A stretch of DNA of 9,028 bases from an uncultured Eubacteriales bacterium (GTDB taxonomy: Bacteria; Bacillota; Clostridia; Christensenellales; CAG-917): positions 1 through 9,028 of the forward strand of contig URUQ01000048.1 of assembly GCA_900551145.1 (NCBI GenBank), in the 5' to 3' direction. The position numbers and the translations under genes are program-made. Below, in pieces: positions 1-6,568 of the stretch. Positions within the stretch are counted from its first letter, which is position 1. The number at the start of each line of letters is the position of its first letter. Under the pieces are notes generated by a model, which was not told the DNA's origin, ran no database searches, and saw only the letters and a program-made list of their open reading frames with translations.

Positions 1-215
1 ACAAGTGAGCCAACGAGTGTTGTTCTTTTCGTTGGCGAACGAGTGGCATAACGAGTGAACGATACTTGTCTATGCGCGTGCCGAGTGTGTCCCCCCGCGG
101 AGCGGTTCCGTGGGTTCCCTCAAGCGAAGTGCAGAGGGGGAACGGAATGGGGGAAACACCGTGAGGAAGGGGGAAGTTGCATTTAGGGAGTTACGACTAT
201 CCCCTATTCGTTGCC
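1..215 (+). repeat. Dispersed hairpin-rich intergenic repeat, copy 1
   Basis: This stretch matches 5518-5737 in the same orientation. The clear alignment runs from 42 to 215 (AGTGGCATA at 42-50 to ATTCGTT at 206-212) with almost no net length change and about three quarters identity by eye. The longest shared block is GCAGAGGGGGAACGG at 131-145. Stem-loops are at 9-16/29-36 (GCCAACGA/TCGTTGGC, loop opening GTGTTGTT), 52-57/63-68 (with two G-U pairs if read as plus-strand RNA), 95-98/102-105 (CCGC/GCGG) and 117-121/134-138 (CCCTC/GAGGG). Upstream of 42 only the hairpin position and the loop GTGTTGTT correspond. AACGAGTG also occurs three times, at 12-19, 38-45 and 50-57. No convincing ORF lies inside. 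It may be a MITE/REP-like element or a structured RNA; the strand is arbitrary. The left limit may be cut by the window edge. Confidence 0.7.
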
Positions 216-315
216 TACTCATACACGCAATCTGTCGATTCAAGGTACATTATATACACGCACTTTGCATATAAAAAGCGCGCCTTTATGCGCGCTTTAA
301 GCGAAAAAATTCTAT
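216..315. other. Gene-free stretch downstream of tsaD
   Basis: Together with the repeat at 1-215 this makes a gene-free stretch of 315 bases. Apart from the tsaD terminator, it contains only a direct repeat ATACACGCA at 221-229 and 254-262, spaced 33 bp apart. No ORF here has a credible ribosome binding site or recognisable protein. The small reading frames crossing 177-427 are low-complexity or antisense to tsaD. Confidence 0.5.
271..298 (-). terminator. Intrinsic terminator of the secA-prfB-tsaD unit
   Basis: The inverted repeat AAAGCGCGC (275-283) and GCGCGCTTT (290-298) forms a perfect 9-bp GC-rich stem with a 6-base loop. Read on the minus strand, the stem is followed by a run of Ts ending in TTTTTAT (277 down to 271). 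It lies 17 bases after the tsaD stop codon, where an operon-ending rho-independent terminator would be expected. The stem is symmetrical, but the T-tract on the minus-strand side fits termination of tsaD best. Confidence 0.85.
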
Positions 316-1344
316 TTACTTCAAAGGCACGGTTGCCTTCGCGTCCAACGTCAACTCCGAGGGGGCAACGCCGTCTTTTATCATAAAACACGCCTCCGCG
401 CCTATCATTGCCGCATTGTCCGTGCAATATTTAAGCTTGGGATAATGCACTTCGCAACCTTTGCTCGCAAGCTCGTCAAAGCGACGACGCAATTCCTCGT
501 TTGCGCTAACTCCGCCCGCAACGGCAATTTTCTTTATTCCCGTCTTTTGGATTGCAAGCTCAAGCGTGTCGACAAGTTGCGAAACTGCACATTTTTGAAA
601 ACTGGCGGCAATATCCGCACGAGGTATTTCTTGTCCCTTTTGTTCAAGGTTATGCACGAGGTTTATAACGAAAGTTTTGAGCCCGCTATAGCTAAAATAC
701 AAGTCATCTAACCCGTTGAATTTGGGTTTTGGCATATCGTAAACGGGTTTTCCTTCGTGCGCCAATCTTTGAATTTCGGGGCCACCGGGATACGGCAATC
801 CGAGCACTCTTGCAACCTTGTCGAACGCCTCACCGCACGCGTCGTCGCGACTTTGCGCAATAAGCTCCAAATTCTCGTAATCGAGCACTTTTACGATGGC
901 CGTATGTCCACCGCTTGCAAGCAAGCAAAGGTACGGCGGCCCAAGTGTAGAATCAATGTAATTTGCCGCAATATGCCCCTTTACGTGCGACACTGCAAAC
1001 AACGGTTTTTTCCAAGCGTAAGCAAGTGCTTTTGCAAAGTTTACGCCCACCAAAAGCGCGCCCAAAAGCCCCGCACCGTACGTCACCGCCACCGCGTCAA
1101 TATCGTCTTTTGTCATATTTGCTTGCGCAAGCGCGTCCTTGACCACGGTTTCGATTGCAAGCGTATGATTTCGGCTTGCAATTTCGGGAACGACGCCTCC
1201 GAATCGACGATGTATCTCGATTTGCGTAGCCACGACGTTGGAGACGATCTCTCTTCCGTTACGCACGATTGCGCACGCGGTTTCGTCGCAACTCGATTCA
1301 ATCGCAAGCACGGTCAAATTGTTTTTATTTTGCAAATTATTCAT
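316..1344 (-). CDS. tsaD: tRNA N6-adenosine threonylcarbamoyltransferase TsaD
   Basis: TsaD (formerly Gcp/YgjD) transfers the threonylcarbamoyl group from threonylcarbamoyl-AMP to A37 of ANN-decoding tRNAs, giving t6A. In bacteria it works with TsaB and TsaE in the cytoplasm. The 342 residues match the usual family length and the ASKHA-fold motifs appear in order: AIESSCDET near 14-22, the metal-ligand pair H120 and H124 in HVKGH, SGGHT at 144-148, GEAFDK at 171-176, FSYSGLKT near 217-224, AGGVSANEE near 276-284, and the metal-binding aspartate D309 in CTDNAAMIG. The residue between the two histidines is lysine; this position varies in the family. The ATG lies 31 bases after the prfB stop, and no strong Shine-Dalgarno is visible, so translation may depend on coupling or an A/U-rich leader. 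It is the last gene of the secA-prfB-tsaD unit. tsaB and tsaE are not in the window. Function is confident. Confidence 0.97.
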   Translation of the reverse strand: MNNLQNKNNLTVLAIESSCDETACAIVRNGREIVSNVVATQIEIHRRFGGVVPEIASRNHTLAIETVVKDALAQANMTKDDIDAVAVTYGAGLLGALLVGVNFAKALAYAWKKPLFAVSHVKGHIAANYIDSTLGPPYLCLLASGGHTAIVKVLDYENLELIAQSRDDACGEAFDKVARVLGLPYPGGPEIQRLAHEGKPVYDMPKPKFNGLDDLYFSYSGLKTFVINLVHNLEQKGQEIPRADIAASFQKCAVSQLVDTLELAIQKTGIKKIAVAGGVSANEELRRRFDELASKGCEVHYPKLKYCTDNAAMIGAEACFMIKDGVAPSELTLDAKATVPLK

Positions 1345-1375
1345 AATTACACACGGTTAGAATACCGTTTTTTGA

Positions 1376-2485
1376 TTATTTTTGAATTGACGACAATTTG
1401 AGATACTCGTTGATAAATCCGTCCAAATCACCGTCCATAACCGCTTGCACGTTGCCCGTTTCGTAGTTGGTGCGATGGTCTTTTACCATCGTATACGGAC
1501 AGAATACATAACTGCGAATTTGGCTTCCCCACTCGATTTTTTTGAGTTGTCCGCTTATTTGCGCCGCCTCTTCCTCGCGCTCTCTTTCACGTTTTTCGAT
1601 GAGTTTGGAGCGGAGCATTTGCATTGCGACTTCTCTATTTTGGATTTGCGAACGCTCGTTTTGGCACGCAACGATAATACCCGTCGGGATGTGCGTGATA
1701 CGTATTGCGCTCTCTGTCTTATTGACGTGTTGTCCGCCCGCACCCGACGAACGATAAGTATCCACTTTCAAGTCCTCGGGACGAATTTCGATTTCGTTCG
1801 TGTCGATGATTTCGGGCATAACTTCGAGGGAAGCAAAGGACGTATGGCGTCTTGCGTTTGCGTCAAAAGGTGAAATGCGCACCAGTCTATGCACGCCTTT
1901 TTCCGCTTTGAGATATCCGTAAGCGTTGTCGCCTTCCACTCTGAACGTAACCGATTTTATACCCGCTTCGTCTCCCGCGAGATAATCGAGTTCCGTGCAA
2001 GTCCAGCCCGTACGCTCTACGTAACGCGTATACATTCTGTAAAGCATAGAGCACCAATCTTGCGCTTCCGTTCCGCCCGCACCCGCGTGCAACGTTAGGA
2101 TTGCGTTGAGAGAGTCGTATTTTCCGCTAAGTAGCGTGGCAAGCGAAAGGCTTTCCACCGCCTCGCTCAAATCGTGAATGGTCCCAAGGATTTTCTCATC
2201 CTCGCTTTCGTCCCCTTCGAGCTCCACGATATCGACCGTATCCAAGGCGTCGTCAATGCGTGCAATCATCTTTTCAAACTTCTCGATTTTGCTTTGCAAT
2301 TGACTTATTTCTTTGGATACTTTCTTTGCGTTTTCGGTATCGTCCCAAAAGCCGTCGGAGTTTTGTTGGGCTTCGAGTTCCTTTATGCGTTCGCGCAATT
2401 TTGTCGGATTGATACTTTCGTAAGCACGCACCATTTCCGTGCGCATTTCTTTTAGTTGGTTTCTCGGCTCGTTATAATCTATCAT
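1376..2485 (-). CDS. prfB: Peptide chain release factor 2 (RF2)
   Basis: RF2 recognises UAA and UGA in the ribosomal A site and triggers peptidyl-tRNA hydrolysis. The 369 residues match the normal RF2 length. A coiled N-terminal domain (about 1-110) is followed by the codon-recognition tripeptide SPF at 205-207 (RF1 would have PxT) and the catalytic GGQ at 250-252 in SGAGGQHVNKTES; the C-terminal NVQAVMDGDLDGFI is also typical. The whole protein is one open frame from an ATG with an AGGA Shine-Dalgarno six bases upstream. The in-frame UGA and +1 programmed frameshift found near codon 25 in E. coli, B. subtilis and many other bacteria are absent: the equivalent region reads straight through around AYESINPTK (21-29). 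Frameshift-based autoregulation is therefore not possible here. secA lies 108 bases upstream and tsaD 31 bases downstream. UGA is used as a stop in this window (recD2), consistent with a need for RF2. Confidence 0.98.
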   Translation of the reverse strand: MIDYNEPRNQLKEMRTEMVRAYESINPTKLRERIKELEAQQNSDGFWDDTENAKKVSKEISQLQSKIEKFEKMIARIDDALDTVDIVELEGDESEDEKILGTIHDLSEAVESLSLATLLSGKYDSLNAILTLHAGAGGTEAQDWCSMLYRMYTRYVERTGWTCTELDYLAGDEAGIKSVTFRVEGDNAYGYLKAEKGVHRLVRISPFDANARRHTSFASLEVMPEIIDTNEIEIRPEDLKVDTYRSSGAGGQHVNKTESAIRITHIPTGIIVACQNERSQIQNREVAMQMLRSKLIEKREREREEEAAQISGQLKKIEWGSQIRSYVFCPYTMVKDHRTNYETGNVQAVMDGDLDGFINEYLKLSSIQK

Positions 2486-2513
2486 ATTTTCCTATATCTT
2501 TTTCACCATATTC

Positions 2514-2542
2514 GAGATTATGCAATTTGCTTGCAAAATCTC
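2514..2542 (-). promoter_or_regulatory. Inverted repeat and possible weak promoter between secA and prfB
   Basis: GAGATTATGCAA (2514-2525) and TTGCAAAATCTC (2531-2542) form a 12-base inverted repeat with one mismatch and a 5-base loop. Neither strand has a T-run after it, so it is not a normal intrinsic terminator. On the minus strand the same bases read as TTGAGA (2539-2544), a 16-base spacer and CATAAT (2517-2522), a plausible weak promoter that would start prfB mRNA near 2510. It could instead be an RNA hairpin used for processing of a secA-prfB transcript. The sequence does not decide between them. Confidence 0.35.
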
Positions 2543-2593
2543 AAATCACGGGTTTTATTGCAGTATTTTTGCTTGATAAAGTGCTAAATGCGC

Positions 2594-5254
2594 TTATTTG
2601 TTCTTTCCGCAACAGTTCTTGTATTTAAGACCGCTACCGCACGGACACGGGTCGTTTCTGCCCACTTTCTTGCTCGTGGCAACGCTTTGTTTTGCGGTTG
2701 CGATGCTTTGTCTTATAGTGGCAGGCGAGCCTTCCTCTTTCTTCTCGACGTGAATTTTTAGGAGTATCGCGGCAGTTTCCGAGTGTATGCGCGACACCAT
2801 ATCTTCAAACATTTCCCAGCCCTCTTCGCGGTATGCGATGACGGGGTCACGTTGTCCGTAACCGCGCAATCCGATACCTCTTCTCAAAGCGTCCATTGCG
2901 TCGATATGGTCCATCCACTTTGCGTCAACGGTTTTGAGAAGCACCACTCTTTCAAGTTCCTTGAAGTCGAATCCGTCTTTTTCGAGAGCTTCAATTTTGT
3001 CGTTGTAGTCCTTCACCGCAACTTTAAGCACGGCGTCTTTTAGCTTGTACACGTCGTAGCACGAGCAAAGTTTGGTGTCCATGAGGTTGGTGCCTTCGGG
3101 CAGCATCTTCTTCTCGAGCGCTTGGTTGAAAGCGGCATAATCCCACGTTTGGAAGTCCGTCTTGTAGTCGGCGTAATATCCGATGATTTCCTCGGCGAGA
3201 TCGTCTATCATTTCGAGGATTTGGTCGTGCACGTCCATACCGTCAAGCACTTTTCCGCGCTCTTTGTAGATTATTTCGCGTTGCGCGTTCATAACGTCGT
3301 CGTAGCTCAACACTTGCTTTCTTATGGAGTAGTTTCTGCCCTCGACGAGTCTTTGCGCTTTTTCGATTTGCTTGGTGATAATGCCGTTTGAGATAGGCAC
3401 GTCGTCTCCGAGATTGAAAGATTGTGCGATTGCTTTCATCTTATCTCCGCCGAAAATACGTGCGATATCGTCTTCCATAGAGATATAGAAAACGGTGCTA
3501 CCGGGGTCACCTTGACGACCGCTACGACCTCTCAACTGATTGTCGATACGACGGCTTTCGTGGCGTTCCGTACCGATAATTCTCAAACCGCCGAGTTCAA
3601 CGACTTTTTCCTTTTCCTCGTCGCAAATAGCCTTGAACGCGTCGTAATGATGCTTGTAAACTTCCTTTGCCGCGATAATTTCGGGGTCTTGGCTTGCGTG
3701 CGGAGAGGATGCAAGTTCGATTACTTCCAGCGGATAACCGTCCTTTTCCATTTTTTGCTTTGCTTGATATTCCGCGTTACCGCCAAGCATAATATCAGTA
3801 CCACGGCCTGCCATATTGGTTGCAATCGTCACGGCATTGAGTTTGCCCGCTTGCGCGATGATTTCGGACTCTTGCTTGTGGTACTTTGCGTTGAGGACGT
3901 TGTGCGGGATGCCTTTTCTCTTCAAAATACCGCTCAATTCCTCACTTTTTTCAACGCTTATCGTGCCCACGAGCAAAGGTTGTCCCGTTGCATGATGGTC
4001 TATGATGTCTTGCACGATTGCGGTGAGTTTTCCGCTTGTTTTGGTGTAAATTTGATCGTGTTCGTCAATACGTCTCGACGGCTTGTTCGGGGGAATCGTG
4101 ACGACGTCGAGGTTGTATATTCCCTCAAATTCCGTTTCTTCCGTCTTTGCAGTACCCGTCATACCCGAGAGTTTCTTGTACATACGGAAGAAGTTTTGGA
4201 AAGTGATGGTCGCAAGCGTCTTGTTTTCGCTTCTTATAGCGACGTGTTCTTTTGCCTCGATTGCTTGGTGCAAGCCCTCGTTGTAACGTCTGCCTATCAT
4301 AATACGGCCCGTGAACTCGTCGACGATAAGCACTTCACCGTCGCTGACGATGTAGTCTTTGTCCTTTTTCATCATAAAGTGCGCTTTGAGTGCGGCTTGA
4401 ATATGGTGATATAGTTCGGTATTTTCAAGGTCGGTGAGGTTGACGACGTGGAAAAATCTTTCTGCCTTCGCGACGCCCTCGTCGGTTAGCATAATGGTCT
4501 TTTCCTTTTCTTCTATGGTGAAGTCGTCCCCTTCCTTGCATTGTCTTGCAAATGAATCCGCGGATTTATAAAGTTCGCTTGATCTTCCGCCTCTACCCGA
4601 GATAATGAGCGGGGTGCGCGCCTCGTCGATAAGTATCGAGTCCACCTCGTCGATAATCGCGAAGTTGAGATCCCTTTGCACCTTGTCGGCCTTGCGGACC
4701 ACCATATTGTCTCTCAAAAAGTCAAATCCGAGTTCGTTGTTGGTGCAGTACGTGATATCGCTTTCGTACGCCTTCTTTTTGGCGTCCGAACTCATTTGCG
4801 GGACAACCACCCCCACGGTGAGACCGAGGAATTTATAAAGTTTTCCCATCCATGCGGCGTCACGTGTCGCGAGATAGTCGTTGACGGTTACAACGTGCAC
4901 GCCTTTGCCCGTAAGAGCGTTGAGATATGCCGGAAGCGTCGCAACGAGCGTCTTGCCTTCGCCCGTGCCCATCTCTGCAATACGACCTTGATGCAAAGCG
5001 ATACCGCCCATAAGTTGCACGTGGAAGTGGCGCATGCCGAGCACTCTTTCACTTGCCTCTCTTACGAGCGCGTAAGCGTCGGGCAAGATTTGGTCGAGCG
5101 TTTCCCCTTTTGCAAGTCTATCTTTGAGCACTTGCGTTTGAGCAACGAGGGTATCGTCGTCCATAGCGGAATACTTGCTTGCCAAATCTTCGATTTTGTT
5201 TGCAATCTTGTCGATTTTGCGCAATTTGAATTTGTTTTCGTTAAAAAGCGGCAT
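2594..5254 (-). CDS. secA: Preprotein translocase ATPase SecA
   Basis: SecA is the ATP-driven motor that pushes unfolded preproteins through the SecYEG channel; it cycles between cytosol and membrane. The 886 residues are a full-length SecA1. Visible elements: the nucleotide-binding fold with GTGEGKT (96-102), the Walker B/DEAD-like DEVD at 202-205 followed by SILIDEARTPLIISG, then the preprotein crosslinking domain, GTAKTEETEFEG, the second helicase lobe with NMAGRGTDIMLGGN and GTERHESRRIDNQ followed by LRGRSGRQGDPGS, and helical scaffold/wing regions. The C-terminus carries the SEC-C zinc site with C870, C872, C881 and C882 and a lysine-rich tail, usually linked to SecB or ribosome/phospholipid binding. 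The ATG has an AAAGGTGA Shine-Dalgarno four bases upstream. It is first in a unit with prfB and tsaD and has its own near-consensus promoter and a leader hairpin. No second SecA or accessory Sec gene is present. Confidence 0.99.
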   Translation of the reverse strand: MPLFNENKFKLRKIDKIANKIEDLASKYSAMDDDTLVAQTQVLKDRLAKGETLDQILPDAYALVREASERVLGMRHFHVQLMGGIALHQGRIAEMGTGEGKTLVATLPAYLNALTGKGVHVVTVNDYLATRDAAWMGKLYKFLGLTVGVVVPQMSSDAKKKAYESDITYCTNNELGFDFLRDNMVVRKADKVQRDLNFAIIDEVDSILIDEARTPLIISGRGGRSSELYKSADSFARQCKEGDDFTIEEKEKTIMLTDEGVAKAERFFHVVNLTDLENTELYHHIQAALKAHFMMKKDKDYIVSDGEVLIVDEFTGRIMIGRRYNEGLHQAIEAKEHVAIRSENKTLATITFQNFFRMYKKLSGMTGTAKTEETEFEGIYNLDVVTIPPNKPSRRIDEHDQIYTKTSGKLTAIVQDIIDHHATGQPLLVGTISVEKSEELSGILKRKGIPHNVLNAKYHKQESEIIAQAGKLNAVTIATNMAGRGTDIMLGGNAEYQAKQKMEKDGYPLEVIELASSPHASQDPEIIAAKEVYKHHYDAFKAICDEEKEKVVELGGLRIIGTERHESRRIDNQLRGRSGRQGDPGSTVFYISMEDDIARIFGGDKMKAIAQSFNLGDDVPISNGIITKQIEKAQRLVEGRNYSIRKQVLSYDDVMNAQREIIYKERGKVLDGMDVHDQILEMIDDLAEEIIGYYADYKTDFQTWDYAAFNQALEKKMLPEGTNLMDTKLCSCYDVYKLKDAVLKVAVKDYNDKIEALEKDGFDFKELERVVLLKTVDAKWMDHIDAMDALRRGIGLRGYGQRDPVIAYREEGWEMFEDMVSRIHSETAAILLKIHVEKKEEGSPATIRQSIATAKQSVATSKKVGRNDPCPCGSGLKYKNCCGKNK

Positions 5255-5296
5255 ATTTCACCTTTATGTTTAATTTTCTATCCTATTTCTTATTTT

Positions 5297-5324
5297 TTGT
5301 GTGCGCACGAATACGCGCACACAA
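5297..5324 (-). promoter_or_regulatory. Stable hairpin in the secA 5' leader
   Basis: TTGTGTGCGC (5297-5306) and GCGCACACAA (5315-5324) form a perfect 10-bp stem with an 8-base loop. With the promoter start predicted near 5330, the hairpin would sit within about six bases of the 5' end of the secA mRNA and 42 bases before the start codon. On the minus strand it is followed by As, not Ts, so it is not a terminator for secA. A 5' stabilising structure or a protein/RNA regulatory site is possible. On the plus strand a T-run follows six bases after the stem, but no plus-strand gene precedes it. Confidence 0.6.
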
Positions 5325-5336
5325 CGCCAATTTTTT

Positions 5337-5365
5337 ATTATACACTATAGCTTCTTGTTTTTCAA
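5337..5365 (-). promoter_or_regulatory. Sigma-A/sigma-70 type promoter of secA
   Basis: On the minus strand, TTGAAA (5360-5365) and a perfect TATAAT (5337-5342) are separated by exactly 17 bases. Predicted transcription start is near 5330, giving a leader of about 75 bases. This is the best-matching promoter in the window and places secA-prfB-tsaD in a unit separate from recD2-comF. The block TGAAAAACAAGAA across the -35 and spacer is repeated in the recD2 promoter. Confidence 0.82.
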
Positions 5366-5517
5366 CAAATAGTGCGTTTATATTTTCCCCATCGATTTCC
5401 CAAAGCACACATTTTACACGTACACTCATTCGGAGCCTACTTATTAACGGAATGTGCTTATTCGAAGTTGGAGGCGCAAGGCGCCGACCGCATCGAACAC
5501 CGAGCATGACGTTTTGT

Positions 5518-5737
5518 ACTGTCCGACTGTGACGTGTTGTTGCGTAGCAGTCACACAAAGGACAGTGGCATAAAGAGGGAAATGTCCCTATCTATGCGAG
5601 CGTTGAGTGTTGTCCCCCGCTACGCGGTCGTCGTGGGTCCCTCAAGCAAAGCGCAGAGGGGGAACGGCGATAGGGAAAACACATGAGGAAAGGGTAAACT
5701 TTCATTAAAGGAGTTACAACTATCTCTGATTCGTTCC
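5518..5737 (+). repeat. Dispersed hairpin-rich intergenic repeat, copy 2
   Basis: Second copy of the element at 1-215, same orientation; the clear alignment is 5564-5737. Stem-loops: an outer ACTGTCC/GGACAGT (5518-5524/5560-5566) enclosing TGTGAC/GTCACA (5528-5533/5550-5555), whose loop opens with GTGTTGTT as in copy 1; AGGGA/TCCCT (5576-5580/5585-5589); CCGC/GCGG (5617-5620/5624-5627); CCCTC/GAGGG (5639-5643/5656-5660). The first two hairpins occupy the same places as in copy 1 but have different arm sequences. The right end extends past the comF stop at 5720-5722, so the element and the coding region overlap by about 18 bases. No recognisable comF terminator exists other than these hairpins. 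Mobile-element remnant or structured RNA; the strand is arbitrary. Confidence 0.7.
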
Positions 5738-6568
5738 GTCGTTACTCTCCACCGGTATTTTGAGTTTTGCAACCGCCGCCGTTAGTACGTTCACTTCTCT
5801 TGCTTTTGCTTTGAGAAGCACCTTGGCACACTCGTTTGCGGTTGCACCCGTCGTGAAGATATCGTCGATAAGCAAAATCTTGCGGTTGTTTACTTGCTCG
5901 AACACGCACGCAAACGCACCTTCGAGGTTTTGCGCTCTTTCTTTACCGCCGAGTTCTTTCTGCGCTTTGGTTTCTTTGATTTTGACGAGTGCGGGAAGCA
6001 CCGCGATATTTAGGCGTCTTCCAACCTCCTCGGCAAGAAGCTCGGATTGATTGAAGCCTCTCTTCTTTTCTTCCGCCTCGGTCATAGGCACGTATACGAT
6101 TATATCCGCCTCCATGTTGTCTTTCAAGAACTCGTCCGCCATAAGCGCGCCGAGCGTTTGCGCAAGATACTTTTTCTTGCCGAATTTGAGCGAATATATA
6201 ATTTTTCTCGTTTCACCCTCATATACGAGCGGAGAGCGATTTTTCACAAACGCGCCTCTTTCGTACTGACATCTGTTGCAATAATCGGACTCGTCGGCAA
6301 GCGGAACACCGCAACAAAGACATCTATGCCCGTTTGCAAAAGGCAACTTTGCAATGCAATCGGAGCAAAGTCTGTATCTCGTGTCCGCTACCAGTTCTTC
6401 ACCGCATACGTCGCAAGTGCAGTCCATAGGATAGAGTGCCTTGTCAAAAGCCTTTATTCCTCTCTTGAAAAAGTCGGCGATTTTCGTCTTAATCGCTTCG
6501 CGCTTTTGCTTGCGAGTTTCGGCACCGCTTTTCTTTCCGGCAATATTTCCTTTTGTGTCACCACTCAT
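5720..6568 (-). CDS. comF: ComF family protein (double zinc ribbon plus phosphoribosyltransferase domain)
   Basis: ComF/ComFC proteins are needed for natural transformation in several bacteria, probably acting with the ComFA helicase on incoming single-stranded DNA; many non-competent species keep them with unclear roles. Counting from the ATG (282 residues), four CxxC-type pairs form the zinc ribbons: C52/C55, C68/C71, C83/C86 and C97/C100. RGFNQ at 170-174 is followed by the PRPP-binding loop ILLIDDIFTTGAT at 231-243. Family members are usually about 220-250 residues; the extra is a lysine/arginine-rich N-terminal tail of about 30 residues. I chose ATG at 6568, which overlaps the recD2 stop (ATGAGTGGTGA) and suggests coupled translation; an in-frame TTG at 6595 would add nine residues but has no Shine-Dalgarno. 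The last few codons and the stop lie in repeat copy 2, so the C-terminus may have been altered. Family confident, biological role less so. Confidence 0.92.
   Translation of the reverse strand: MSGDTKGNIAGKKSGAETRKQKREAIKTKIADFFKRGIKAFDKALYPMDCTCDVCGEELVADTRYRLCSDCIAKLPFANGHRCLCCGVPLADESDYCNRCQYERGAFVKNRSPLVYEGETRKIIYSLKFGKKKYLAQTLGALMADEFLKDNMEADIIVYVPMTEAEEKKRGFNQSELLAEEVGRRLNIAVLPALVKIKETKAQKELGGKERAQNLEGAFACVFEQVNNRKILLIDDIFTTGATANECAKVLLKAKAREVNVLTAAVAKLKIPVESNDGTNQR

Larger units (their letters stand above)
5255..5517. other. secA leader/promoter region and gene-free flank
   Basis: With the repeat that follows, this forms the largest gene-free interval in the window (about 465 bases, 5255-5719). 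It holds the secA ribosome binding site (5258-5265), a leader hairpin, the secA promoter, and farther out a small GC hairpin GGCGC-AAG-GCGCC at 5473-5485. A minus-strand frame of about 90 codons over 5283-5558 crosses the promoter and the hairpins, lacks a ribosome binding site and resembles no family I know, so I do not call a gene. Confidence 0.6.

Noticed and set aside
1353..1373. Plus-strand terminator-like ACGGT/ACCGT stem followed by TTTTTT between prfB and tsaD
   Set aside because: The stem is only 5 bp, there is no plus-strand gene to terminate, and on the coding strand no T-run follows; it would also split prfB from tsaD, whose 31-base spacing suggests cotranscription.
3422..4414. 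Plus-strand open frame of 330 codons opposite secA
   Set aside because: It is antisense to well-conserved SecA sequence, has a Cys/Phe/Val-rich composition typical of mirrored codon bias, has no ribosome binding site and no recognisable family. Other long plus-strand frames opposite tsaD, prfB, comF and recD2 are rejected on the same grounds.
5283..5558. Minus-strand frame of 91 codons between comF and secA
   Set aside because: It runs through the secA promoter, the leader hairpin and repeat copy 2, lacks a ribosome binding site and resembles no known protein.
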